A stretch of DNA of 24,103 bases from assembly GCA_000969725.1 (NCBI GenBank), contig JXSR01S019267.1, one strand, 5' to 3'. This stretch comes from Ophiothrix spiculata. Its lineage: Eukaryota; Echinodermata; Ophiuroidea; Amphilepidida; Ophiotrichidae. Numbering within the stretch: the first letter of the stretch is position 1; every line of letters begins with the position of its first letter. Under the pieces are notes generated by a model. It was not told where the DNA came from. It searched no databases and worked only from the letters and a program-made list of their open reading frames with translations. The position numbers and the translations under genes are program-made. Below are positions 1 to 9,224 of the stretch, in pieces.

Positions 1-446
1 TTTGGACTCCAGTACGTACACAGGAATCTGCTCAACGTAGCGATTTTTAATTCATTTTTGATCAAACAAGGCCTTACTGTAAACCAGTATCTTGCCATGC
101 CATTTAGATACTCATATTGAAAATGTAAACAATATAAAAGTCCATCCTTTAAATAGTTTTTGCACAAATTGACGGTTATAAAAAATTTATAGGATGTATT
201 ACTTGACTTTGCTACTACATGCTTACATTGTTTCTTGGAATATTGTATTCAGTGAAATACAGGAATGCAACAATTGCCCAAGTTCATGCTGTCGTACTTG
301 GTCAAAAGGAAGTAACAATAACTGGTCAATATTGATTTAGCAAATGTTTTTGCCATTGTTGGAGAAATGTAAATCTTGGTAATGAAGCATAAGAGTTCCC
401 AAATCTACAAAATGCAATCTGGAATGCATGTCTTTGTCTTTCAAGA
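1..446. other. non-coding, nothing recognised
   Basis: This AT-rich stretch has no long open frame, no RNA gene and no repeat that I can identify. It lies upstream of the hairpin at 447-496. Confidence 0.6.
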
Positions 447-496
447 TACTGCCCTCATTTATTTACTCAGATGAATAAAAACATTAGAGGGCAGTA
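447..496. repeat. 10-bp inverted repeat (hairpin)
   Basis: The arms TACTGCCCTC (447-456) and GAGGGCAGTA (487-496) are perfectly complementary and enclose about 30 bp of AT-rich sequence that can itself pair through TTTATT and AATAAA. It may be the remnant of a very short palindromic mobile element. No target-site duplication was seen. Confidence 0.6.
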
Positions 497-618
497 CCAA
501 AGAAGAAATCATTTTGATCAGAGTGTGACTCTGTCCGTGTGCAGCATTTGAGTCTACACAGATATACATGTTTGTAAAAAAATAAAAGTAATGTAATCCC
601 AAATGAAATATGACCTGT

Positions 619-903
619 CACCCAATGACCCCCTATTATTTTGAAAGTCAGGCATTTTTATGGTGGCTCTCCACCATTGCCCTGATTTTTCGAGAACCTA
701 CACCGAATGACCCCCTTTTTTCGCTTAATTTGTCGATTTTTCGAAAATTTTCCGAAAATTTAGAAGATCAGCGATTTCGCAAATGTCGAAATTAGGCTTA
801 TTTTATTCAAAAATTGACACCGAATGACCCTGTTTTTCGCTTTTGCCAACAAATTGCTCGAAATGACCCCATTTTTTTTACCTTCTACACCGAATGACCC
901 CCT
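619..903 (+). repeat. irregular array of CACCGAATGACCC motifs
   Basis: Five copies of a CACCGAATGACCC-like motif lie at 619-633, 701-715, 818-830, 858-870 and 888-903. Most are followed by a T-run and TTCG. Spacing is irregular (about 30 to 117 bp), so this is a motif family inside a low-complexity repeat and not a strict tandem array. The short open frames across it are not convincing as genes. It may form one element with the C-run and minisatellite that follow. Confidence 0.65.
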
Positions 904-984
904 ATTTTTCGATGTATTTCTCACCTTTTGCCCCTACATTTCGAAAGCCGGTAGGAGCAGGTACGTCACTTTCATATTTTAGTG

Positions 985-995
985 CCCCCCCCCCC
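985..995 (+). repeat. poly-C run (C11)
   Basis: A run of 11 C follows the motif AGTG and is followed directly by ACCGGG and the minisatellite. It sits at the border between the CACCGAATGACCC region and the 36-bp repeat. Confidence 0.9.
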
Positions 996-1005
996 ACCGG
1001 GATCT

Positions 1006-1240
1006 GCACCTCTGCTGTCGAGGCCACTATTGCAGACATCTGCACCACTGCTGACAAAGCCACTATTGCAGACATCTTCATCAGTGCTGTCGAAGCCACT
1101 ATTGCAGACATCTACATTTAGTGCTGTCGAAGCCACTATTGCAGACATCTGCATCAGTGCTGTCGAAGCCACTCTGCATCAGTGCTGTCGAAGCCACTAT
1201 TGCAGACATCTGCATCACTGCTGTCAAAGTCACTATGTAC
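1006..1240 (+). repeat. 36-bp minisatellite, about 6.5 copies
   Basis: The unit is close to GCTGTCGAAGCCACTATT followed by GCAGACATCTGCATCAGT. Full copies begin near 1012, 1048, 1084, 1121 and 1182; a copy near 1157 has lost 11 bp, one has gained 1 bp, and the last (near 1218) decays. Because 36 is a multiple of three, the array stays open in several frames on both strands, which produces repetitive short frames such as SAVEATIADI. I read these as a by-product of the repeat and not as proteins. Degenerate relatives (CTGCACCACT, TTTGCACCAT) continue to about 2000. Confidence 0.9.
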
Positions 1241-2010
1241 ACCATTGTCTTTCCATAGCTGCTGAAACAATATATCTGCACCACTCCTGTTGGTGCCATT
1301 CTTTGCACCATTTTGTCTCGCTAGGGACCATGTCTTCCCAGCTCACATTCAAAGCTGATCTTAGCATTCTGGTGTAGCACCTATTCATGGCTTTCCTAAT
1401 TTTGGTAGTAATGGCCCCAAGTCTGACAACCAGAACATATGCAGCAATAACTACATCACTGGTGTCAAGTGACTCACTCTTCACCCCTCCATGTCTTGCC
1501 AAGGCATACATATTCTCTACACCGCCATGTCTTGCTAGGACACCTGATCATCTGCAACATTGCTGTAATGGTCATTATTTGCACCATAGTGTCTTAGACT
1601 ATTAGTCAATCAGTCTTACAAAAACTGCACACATGCTTCACTGTGAGGGAGACCCCATTTGGCGACTGGTGGATCCAGTCTAATAGTGTCTTGTCAGAGT
1701 ATTTGTATCAATATAACCATTGGCACAACTGCTATTAAGGGACACTAGTACTATTTAAGTCACTCTGAGGCTTTGTACCACTGTGTTTTTCCATATCATG
1801 ATATAGTTTCTGTAACAAAATTATCTGCACCACTGTCATTTATGCAATTCTTTGTCAGGGCTTCTGCATCAACCATTATGTCTGCATCTGTAGCAATGCA
1901 ACCACTGCTGGTCAATATCGTTTTTGCACTATCATGGTAGTGAATGCATCTGTAACTAAATATTAAATTATGTGCACCATGCACTGAAATTTATGTCATT
2001 CTTTGTACTA
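1241..2010 (+). repeat. degenerate low-complexity continuation of the minisatellite
   Basis: Loose echoes such as ATCTGCACCACT, TCTTTGCACCATT and GTCTTGCTAGG recur across this stretch (for example near 1275, 1302, 1492, 1580, 1825 and 1971). The period is no longer regular. No gene is seen. Confidence 0.4.
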
Positions 2011-3480
2011 TCCCTGGTGGGGTTTATGAGCAATGCCTAATAGTGGATGGGTATCAAGGGTTTGAAGCCCCATGGTTTTCAAGTTGTTGTTATGCTTTTA
2101 ACCCTTTGAACACTAACCCCACAGCGTATTCAGCTCCCCCACACTGACCCACAGATGATTTTTTTTTAGGTATGTGCAACTGTGGAAGTTATAGCATTTT
2201 TGAAGCTCATCTTATAATATTTGCACTTACATATTAGAAAATAAATAATAGAAAATCATTGAAAAGTAAATCTAGACATACCATGTTGTATTTTTTTTTA
2301 TTGGATTTCGTTTGTTCGCTCTTCAAATATTTTGACTTCACTTTTATTATAATCTGAATCATCAAATTCCTCCTCAGTGTTATAATGGTTATCAACACAG
2401 CATATCAAACTTTTTAGCAGAAAAATTCCTTGTTTATGCCATTTTATTATTGAATAAAGTCTATCAATTGAAACGTAAAAGCTCAAACCAGAAATAGTAA
2501 GTTGTGTTGAACTTTCCAAGCTAAATATAGCAGAGAAATCTTAACATATCGTACAGCTTGGGAATGAAATCTTCAGTGCCACTTTGAAAAATCTATAAAC
2601 TAGTTTCCCCCACGGTTATTTTTCCCGATTTGTTTCAAAAGTGTGCCTGCTACAATAACATGTTAAAACTGGGTTTTTGCTGGCGTTGACTCAAAGGGAT
2701 TGCCAATGATTTTCCAAAATTTGAAAAAGTCTACATGGCCATGGCACCTTGTTGTTGTTCAGGAGTAAAAAAGCATAGCACAAGTGTTTGAAAAGACACA
2801 AGAAACTTTACTCTAATTGCTCCTTGGTTCGGATAGTCACGTTAAGCCGTTGGTCCCCTGTGCGAATGCTCCTTCTTGGATCGCTGCTTACAGTGTATAC
2901 CTGGTGAGTCTAATCTTATATATTAGTGCAAACACATGTTAAAATAAGAATAATTAATTCCTTTGTAAAAATTGAGTTTATTCACTTTAATCACACAATT
3001 GCATGTGTGTTCCTTCCCCAACTTCCATCATTGACTATAGTTTCTTTAAAATCGCACTCTCAGACAATTAAAAGAAATATTTTCCTTTTATTTTGAAGGG
3101 TTTTTTTTGTCTCAAACAGAGCTCATATTCAATATATTGGATTGAATTTGACCTGGTATAAAGCTGAAAAAAAAGGAAAAAAAAAAAGAAACGGTGTCAT
3201 TCAGCTGCCAACTTGAATTTTTACCGGTAACCTTAAATTCAGATATGGACAATTTTGTCTCTAACTTCAATGTTTCTTTGTTTTTTTGAAAATAAAAATG
3301 TAAATGGTAAGTTTGCATGGGCATGCTGTCAAATAGAATCAAAATGATGTCTGAAAAAAACACAATTAAATAGATTTTGGAGATTAAAACTTATTCAAAG
3401 CATTATTTGTTATATTCTGTTATCTCTAAAGATTTCACAAATAAGCAATACAAAGCCAAATGTAATTTTTGAAATGAAAA
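2011..3480. other. non-coding, AT-rich, no gene seen
   Basis: The stretch holds T- and A-runs (for example an A-rich tract at about 3166-3191) and no convincing coding sequence. A weak inverted pair (AACCCTTTGA at 2100-2109 and TCAAAGGGAT at 2691-2700) could mark an old element, but the arms are too short to call one. Confidence 0.5.
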
Positions 3481-3736
3481 AAAAAAACCAAACCCGATAT
3501 AGGGAAGGTCATTGACCAGTTGAGGTCAGGGAAGACCCTCGATATATTATTTTCACGCTTTTGGCCTTGACCTATTTGTTTACAACTTTTGCGTGTCCGT
3601 GAGTAAAGTTTTGATCACGTGTGAAAACAAAACTTTATCAACCAATCAAAGCCGTTGTTTTACAGCTGTCGACCACAAACATCCAATGAAAACATCTGCG
3701 ATTGGTTATCTCTGCGTATGACATCATAGATAATTA

Positions 3737-3744
3737 TGACGTCA
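3737..3744. promoter_or_regulatory. perfect cAMP response element (CRE)
   Basis: The palindrome TGACGTCA lies 271 bp before the PDE start codon, with a one-mismatch version (TGACATCA) 18 bp upstream. CREB/ATF factors bind this sequence. A CRE before a cyclic-nucleotide phosphodiesterase fits feedback control, as known for several mammalian PDE promoters, but use here is inferred. Confidence 0.5.
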
Positions 3745-3752
3745 GGTCTTGG

Positions 3753-3769
3753 TGACCCAAAGTTGACCT
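3753..3769 (-). promoter_or_regulatory. DR5-type nuclear receptor site
   Basis: Read on the minus strand it is AGGTCA, five bases, GGGTCA: a direct repeat with 5-bp spacing, the classical form of a retinoic acid response element. A separate inverted pair with 1-bp spacing (AGGTCA T TGACCA) lies at 3506-3518. Chance matches are possible. Confidence 0.3.
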
Positions 3770-4014
3770 GACTGATGTTATCGCAAGCTCTGACAGTGGT
3801 TTCCAGCGATGCACGGTAAGCTGTGCTGGCATCAGCATGTGAGCCAGTGTTGTGAAAATGTCTGTTATTTACCTTATTTCGCCCGTTTATGGGATTTGAA
3901 AGTAACTGCAAACAGTAATTTGAGGTAGGTGAACTTCTACTACTTGAAAGGTGCTGTTAGAAGACTTGGAATCGTTCCTAAATTTGACTCAAAAAACTTA
4001 CAAAAACAACAAAA

Positions 4015-4665
4015 ATGGATAGCAACAAAATTGATCGCCGTGATGTTGAGAAATGGCTTGAAGCCCATCCTGATGAAACTGCAAAAATATTTACACTAAA
4101 AGCCACCCCTGATATGGTAGACCAATGGTTAGCAAAACGTTCCTCTAGGAAAAGTTTGCAAGATATTGGATGGACCTCAGAATCGGGCACATCTAACATG
4201 CCAGAAGGGACTCGCAGTCATGCCATGTTTCGGAACGTCCGCAAATCTTTTGCCGGAGCTAGCGGTAGCCTTCGCAGCTTGCTCTCCCCTCGGAAACGTA
4301 AACTACACCGTCGTAATAAATCAGCTTTGCGACAGTTGGATGAAAAGGAATTGTTTATGGAACTTATCAGAGACATTGCCGACGAACTAGATCTGAATAC
4401 TCTTAGCCACAAAATTCTGAGCAATGTCAGCATTTTGACAAATGGAGACCGTTGCAGCTTGTTCTTGGTACGTCATGTTCGTGGTAATAACATGAACAAA
4501 GAGCAGAGTTACTTGGTATCAAAGCTCTTTGATGTTACAGAAAGTTCAACCTTGGAGGATGCATTACATACTGAAGAAGAGGAAATCAAGATACCATTTG
4601 GACAAGGTATTGCTGGACATGTAGCTCTCACAAAGGAAACAGTGAATATTAAAAATGCTTATGAG
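4015..4665 (+). CDS. PDE11: first coding exon of a PDE11/PDE5-like GAF-domain cyclic nucleotide phosphodiesterase (partial gene)
   Basis: The exon encodes residues 1-217 of a class I phosphodiesterase that in this family hydrolyses cGMP, or cGMP and cAMP, in the cytosol. Residues 11-42 ([23 protein letters not shown]) match the conserved N-terminal segment of PDE5 and PDE11. Residues 76-80 (RKSFA) match a PDE11A motif at a known phosphorylation region. From about 112 the first GAF domain begins: [27 protein letters not shown] (145-152), SKLFDV (169-174), then GQGIAGHV and [10 protein letters not shown] (208-217). DRCSLFLV favours PDE11 (PDE5 has DRYSLFLV), whereas STLEDA and GHVA are PDE5-like, so the paralogue is not settled. 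The start is supported by an in-frame TGA at 3985-3987 and a good context (AAAATGG). The exon ends in phase 0 at GAG|GTAAGT. The rest of GAF-A, GAF-B and the HD catalytic domain lie outside the window. Confidence 0.9.
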
Positions 4666-4746
4666 GTAAGTTTTACTAATTTAACCTATTTGTTGCTTTA
4701 AATAAATTTTTGGCACGAACATGATTTCTGAATGTATACTCACCGT

Positions 4747-4813
4747 GTATTCGCAAGTTGTGGCAAGAACGGAACGGAACACCAGAAGAGTACTCAAAAC
4801 CATTTTCAATCAG
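4747..4813 (+). repeat. dispersed repeat, copy 1
   Basis: The sequence from GTATTCGCAAGTTGTGGCAAG to TTTTCAATCAG recurs in diverged form at 10197-10253 (GTATTCACAAGTTGTGACAAG to TTTTCAATCAG). Similarity stops at the same CAATCAG in both copies, which suggests one end of an element. Confidence 0.55.
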
Positions 4814-5252
4814 TAGGGCCTATAGGCCAAGTTGTTTGATTAGGCCTACTGATTTAAATCGCAATTTAAATCACTTGGATTTTTTTTTTAAATCACTGTC
4901 TGATTTAAATCAATTTTTAATAAAAATGTCCTTTTTTCCTTAGATTAGACTCGTCAAACTGTTGAATCATTTCAATTTCTCGACAACCACTTAAGAGACG
5001 GTTTAAAAGAACATTAATTATACACCCCCTTGAAGGATGATTTGAAATAATTTTCAATTAATCTTCATTAGATGCAAGAACACAAAATTTTTATAAACAT
5101 TTTCCGAGCAACACCATTTAAACAATGAACCCATCATCAAAACATAACGATCAAAAAGCGCAAGTCATTTTAAAACAATCTTTACGTTATTCTGTTATTA
5201 GTTTTTAAAAGCAAATGTTCAAAATTGAGTTTTTGAGCAGATAATAATAATT

Positions 5253-5428
5253 AACTGGTATAGGCCTAAGTTACAAACCCCAAAACCTTCATGCAAAAGT
5301 ACTTGCATTTTGTTGATAAATCCAAAAGTATGCCATTTTCTAATAATTACTCTTGGGGCTCGACAATAATTACAACACAGTAGCCATAGTTTATGTTGTA
5401 CTTTTTTTCTTATTATTTGGCTAGAAAA
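5253..5428 (+). repeat. partial relative of the 6221-6583 MITE
   Basis: It shares, in the same order and orientation, AACTGGTA..GGCCTA, ACTTGCATTTT, a TTGGGGCTCGACAATAATTA-like segment, ACAACACAGTAG and TTCTTATTATTTGGCTAGAAA with 6304-6537. About 80 bp present in the other copy (after the CTATGG near 6427) is missing here. Terminal repeats were not found. Confidence 0.65.
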
Positions 5429-5506
5429 GAGGTGATGAGGTTGTCATTCAAATCTGAATCAAGAATTGCACCATACTAGGCACTAATTAAATAGTATGAA
5501 AGCTAA

Positions 5507-5641
5507 TCATATCTTAAGAAGACATCCACTCTTTTCTTCCAGAATCAATGTTACAAACGTCTAAAACTGTTTGAACAAGACCACCAGTTTCGTAGCTATT
5601 TCAGTCCCAAGGCGGTTACGTTTCCTGATGGACACCAATGA
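5507..5641 (+). pseudogene. short exon-like open stretch, unrecognised
   Basis: A polypyrimidine tract and AG (CTTTTCTTCCAG, ending 5542) precede 32 sense codons and a TGA at 5639-5641. The predicted peptide contains KRLKLFEQDHQF and SYFSPKAVTFPDG, with more GC and more charged and aromatic residues than the surrounding DNA. The frame is open back to 5507. It does not resemble the expected next PDE exon. It may be the remnant of a transposase or captured exon within the 4840-5912 element, or chance. Confidence 0.25.
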
Positions 5642-5950
5642 AATCGCTAAATGTAAAGATTTTTGATTTTTGCAACTTTTGTTTCATTTAATTTAGTGTG
5701 ATATTTGTCAAATGTTAAAATACATAATATTCAAAAGAATACTTGTCAACTGTATTTGGTTTAAAAGTAGTTCAACTACAGTTTAAACCTGTTTTCTATG
5801 ATCATGGTTTTTGAAAGCTAAAAATATCAAAAAAATCTGGTTTAAATAAAAAAATTGTGATTTAAATTTTTAAAATCTGATTGTTTTAATTTAAAAAAAA
5901 ATAAATCACCAACAAATACGTTACTGCGACACCGCGGTGCGTGTCCACAA

Positions 5951-5983
5951 AGCGTTGTGAACTTGTGTCAAGTGCAACACGCT
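5951..5983. repeat. imperfect hairpin
   Basis: AGCGTTGTGAACTTG and CAAGTGCAACACGCT can pair with one or two bulges around a TGT loop. It sits in a short GC-richer patch just outside the GATTTAAATC-rich element. Confidence 0.4.
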
Positions 5984-6220
5984 AGGCTCTAATTTTCATG
6001 TCCGAGAATTATTTGAAACAACTATAGGCATGGATGGATCTTTTCTGCTTGCTGCTTGGTCATGGCTTGAACCCATGACCTTGGCTCGGGTCCTTTCCCA
6101 ACTTTATTTGTTAGCCGAAATGAAATTTTGTTTGTGGAATGCATTACAAATATTCTTGTTCTCTGACGTGAGTGAACATTTTCATGAAAAGGTAGTTCTT
6201 AATGCATCCATGCTCATAAT

Positions 6221-6583
6221 TTAGAGGGGCAATTCATGATCCACTTTTCACCCTCAAGGTCACCTGCTATCAAAATGGAGTGTTTTAGCTTGTAAGAATC
6301 GTCAACTGGTAGGCCTATATATTACGATCCCCAAACCAGTATGTGCTTGCATTTTTGAGAGGTAAGAAAATGTGTCATTTTCTGATTATTGTCGGGGCCT
6401 GACAGTAATTACAACACAGTAGTCTATGGCGATTTTTAAAATGCTGAAAAGCTTGTAACTTGGAAACGAATGGTCGGAATCAAGTGAAATTTTCAGTATA
6501 TATTTATTATGTACTCTTCTTATTATTTAGCTAGAAAGCAGTCAAGTTTTTTGTCACATCAAAATCATGAATTACTCCTTTAA
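6221..6583. mobile_element. MITE with about 20-bp terminal inverted repeats and TTAA-like ends
   Basis: The ends TTAGAGGGGCAATTCATGAT (6221-6240) and the complement of 6564-6583 (TTAAAGGAGTAATTCATGAT) agree at 17 of 20 positions. The terminal TTAA/TTAG suggests a piggyBac- or Kolobok-type TTAA target, but that family call is inference. There is no coding capacity. A partial relative lies at 5253-5428, about 1 kb upstream. Confidence 0.65.
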
Positions 6584-7930
6584 GTACATCTTCAAGTTCA
6601 AGTACATCCACAAGGTAATAATTTATAATAGGCCTACATGTATTCTTCACCCAGAGTAGTTTTGAAGTAGCTACAGAACATACTGGTAATTGCCTGGGCA
6701 TATAAAATATAACTGTGATCAACGCCTTGTACATCAGTGTGTGAAAATATTGATTAAGTATTTTCAATGAAAGCACAGGTGCTGATGTATCAAATGACAT
6801 ACAGTTAATTGGGACACCTTAGGAGAATCAAAAAGTCCCTTTTAACCAGTTTTCCCGATTAAGCAAAATACTGAAATTGTCGTCAGTTAGAAGTTTTTAC
6901 AAAATTTTGCATGATGTATGCCATCCAAGCAAAACTCAAAAATCAACTTTATGTTTTATAAAAATAAAATATAGATCTATATTTTTGATTTGTTTTGTAA
7001 TTCGTGATGCTGTTTTTGCATGTAGTTTAAATGTAAACGATACACCAAATTTGTGATGTCATTGTCAAGAAAGAAAGCACAGAAAATTCAGTAGCTGAAT
7101 GTTCAATCAGCGTTATTTTACCTTCAAGGATATCTGACTTCTGTTCAATAATTTAGACAGTGTTCAACCTCCTGAATCCTATCACCCAATACATTGTAAA
7201 CTATTGAATTTTACATTATAAAAAGAACTAAGTGCATTTTCTTCATGAAGGAAAAATGTGAGGGTCCTAGCTTTAAAAATCATCTATAGTTTTCCCTGAG
7301 ATTCAAGGACATATTTCTTGGTTTACTTCAAATGGTTAGATTTTGTTAGAGTGAGGATGATATTAAATTTATCAGTGTTTCAGGAAAGTTGCGTATAATC
7401 AAATACTACTTCCTGGTTCATGTGTATCATTGGTTGGCTAGTTTGGTCATGGGTCATCTGCACATTTCCTGTGGATCTGTATTTTAAGTTGGTTGAGTTG
7501 ACTTTGTCACCTTTCAATGTTTGATTGTATCACTTGTGTTGAACTTTGACTAGAAAACTTTCATGGTTTGGTACTGATAACGAACATAAACTGGATTTCC
7601 TTGTATGTTCTTCTATAGCCTAGATACACATTTCAATTTTCAATTTTTTGTCCGTCATGTATAAGTTGCTATAGATCCTCTCCAACTGTCCTCAAGCTGG
7701 AACAGTCAATGTGCTAAATAAAAATGTTGGCATTTTGTAATGTGTTTGGTTTTTTATGTCATATTTTTTAGAATATTTAATTGAGTATGAACCTCTTTTT
7801 ACAATCATACTATAATTAATGGATGTATGTTTGTTTGTTGGATTTAACTCCAGACCAGACCCATTGACTTGGACTGGACCAAACTTGGACCATGCATGTA
7901 TTATACATGTCACCTTAACTAAATGAAATG
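6584..7930. other. non-coding intronic DNA, nothing recognised
   Basis: No gene, RNA or clear repeat was seen in this AT-rich stretch. Confidence 0.5.
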
Positions 7931-7940
7931 GGGGAGGGGC

Positions 7941-8137
7941 ATGGTCAAAGGAGGTCAAAGGTCAAATTTTAGGTCACATAGACTACCGGGTATCAAAAAT
8001 GTTAACAAGATTAACTGGAACCTAGGTCATCTTAGGTCACTTGGGTTCATTTGAGGTCACAGTCACCTTAACCTTAACCCCGGGCCTTAACCCTTGATCT
8101 ACCTGGACTTTATGTCATTTGATGTCACCCAAGGTCA
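7941..8137 (+). repeat. AGGTCA-rich tract (nuclear receptor half-site cluster or degenerate minisatellite)
   Basis: Seven exact AGGTCA hexamers lie in one orientation at 7952, 7959, 7971, 8024, 8034, 8054 and 8132. The pair at 7952-7964 (AGGTCA A AGGTCA) is a perfect DR1, the form bound by HNF4, COUP-TF and RXR dimers. Near-matches (GGTCAAAG, GGGTTCA, GTCACC) and a CCTTAACC repeat fill the gaps. One hexamer would be expected by chance about every 4 kb per strand. Such tracts can be degenerate simple repeats, so function is open. Confidence 0.6.
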
Positions 8138-8737
8138 TTAAAAAGTCAAGACACAATGAAGAAAATTAATACAAGTTCAAGGGGTGCAGGCTCAAAGCAA
8201 TACTATAAAGAGTTAAAAATGAAGCGCCCCTGTTACTTTTGATTTTTTTTAGCTTACCGGTACTGGGTTTATTTTGGGTAGATATTAATACCCTCCAAAT
8301 GATTTGGCTTAAATATGTTTACCTTTTTTTTTATGGCCAGTTGTTGAATTAAATTCGGGATCCTTAATTTAATTCCACATGTATTAGTATAGGAAAGCAT
8401 GCTTTTTATCCATTTTTCAATGGCAAAACAATTTTTTGACATAATTCTCTTGAAAACAGTTTCAGATACACACATTCCTTTATTTTATGCTGTTTTTACT
8501 AAAACATTTTAGATTAAAGTCTTATAGTTTTGCTTTAATATATTTTAGGCCAACATACACCTGAAATACATTTTAAATGATGTTTATCATTAAAAGTATG
8601 TTCAATTTGTAATTCAGTGGTGTCCGTTATAGGCATACGTTCAATTTGCTATCCATACGTGTATTAGGTATGTACATTCTATCAAAACTGTTGGCTGGCT
8701 TAACATTTTCCCTAATTAAGCAATTAGGCATATAGAT
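8138..8737. other. non-coding intronic DNA, nothing recognised
   Basis: This AT-rich stretch shows no open frame worth calling and no repeat structure. Confidence 0.5.
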
Positions 8738-8902
8738 TAATAAATGCATGAGTGAAATGAGACAAAATCAATGTACGCGCGGTCAATTTTGATGCGTCCA
8801 ATTCATGAGGCCCGTAGAGGCCGAGTGCATTGGACAGCAATCGAAATTTACCACAAGTGCATTAATTTTGTCTCATTTTACGAATGGAATGCAAATTTAT
8901 TA
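8738..8902. mobile_element. palindromic MITE-like element
   Basis: The inner arms AAATGAGACAAAATCAATG (8755-8773) and 8860-8878 are complementary at 18 of 19 positions. Outer arms TAATAAATGCAT (8738-8749) and ATGCAAATTTATTA (8889-8902) extend the symmetry. The centre is GC-richer and itself folds: GTCCAAT and ATTGGAC flank GGCC..GGCC. The whole can form one long hairpin. No coding sequence is present, and the family is not identified. Confidence 0.65.
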
Positions 8903-9040
8903 CTGTAATCTAATTCATACACGACAGAAAAATAATACTGAATCTTTTGTGAAAAGAAATAAGGCCTTAATATGACCATCAAAGTCCAAAACTTTTTAAA
9001 ACTAAATAGGCCTAAATCATAACCCGACAAAAACAATGAA

Positions 9041-9178
9041 ACATTCATACGCACACAAACGCCCACCCCGCAAACTGGTAAACAACAAGCACAGTGCATT
9101 TTGAATTTCCACTGCACTCCGTGTACTTTGTATTCTTGTGTTCTGATTGGCTAGTTGACACGCAGAGTGTATGAATGT
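9041..9178. repeat. inverted repeat with 10-bp arms around a GC-richer core
   Basis: ACATTCATAC (9041-9050) and GTATGAATGT (9169-9178) are perfect complements about 118 bp apart. Inside are AGTGCA/TGCACT arms and a CCAAT-type box (TGATTGGCTA). Just outside, ATGACATCACGTCAT (about 9196-9210) has symmetrical arms and overlapping CRE-like sites. It could be a decayed MITE. Confidence 0.4.
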
Positions 9179-9224
9179 GCAACATCCAAAAAACAATGAC
9201 ATCACGTCATGATACAAAATTCAG

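Larger units (their letters stand above)
3506..4014 (+). promoter_or_regulatory. presumed promoter and 5' leader of the PDE gene
   Basis: This region precedes the start codon at 4015. Visible motifs are an E-box CACGTG (3616-3621), CCAAT-type boxes (AACCAATCAA near 3639, ATCCAATG near 3681, GATTGGTT near 3700), a near-consensus CRE TGACATCA (3719-3726), a perfect CRE TGACGTCA (3737-3744) and nuclear-receptor half-site pairs at 3506-3518 and 3753-3769. No clear TATA box is seen and the transcription start cannot be placed. Motif matches are direct; their use is inference. Confidence 0.45.
4840..5912. mobile_element. GATTTAAATC-rich inverted-repeat element (putative non-autonomous DNA transposon)
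   Basis: Both ends are built from repeated GATTTAAATC-type palindromes and T- or A-runs: several copies at about 4850-4920, then the opposite-strand version (GTGATTTAAATTTTTAAAATC) at about 5857-5880 and TAAATCACC near 5903. The interior holds a partial copy of the MITE also found at 6221-6583 and a short exon-like open stretch (5507-5641). Terminal inverted repeats are imperfect and no target-site duplication could be fixed, so the borders are approximate. Confidence 0.4.

Noticed and set aside
894-1377. Open frames on both strands over the minisatellite (for example 894-1121 and 982-1377)
   Set aside because: They are open because a 36-bp repeat preserves frame; the peptides are repetitive, occur in several frames, and have no family resemblance.
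2100-2700. Possible element bounded by AACCCTTTGA and TCAAAGGGAT
   Set aside because: The arms match over only about 8-9 bp and no target duplication was found; chance is likely in 600 bp.
4166-4433. Other frames within the PDE exon (4166-4390 plus strand, 4218-4433 minus strand)
   Set aside because: They are shadows of the true frame, which carries the GAF-A motifs.
4758-4943. Open frame of 61 codons
   Set aside because: It runs through the dispersed repeat and GATTTAAATC palindromes and has no protein-like features.
6030-6224. Possible tRNA-derived SINE around GGTCATGGCTTGAACCCATGACC-like sequence (6058-6082)
   Set aside because: The 8-bp arms with a 7-nt loop recall a T-arm, but the loop is one base out of register and no A box or cloverleaf was found.
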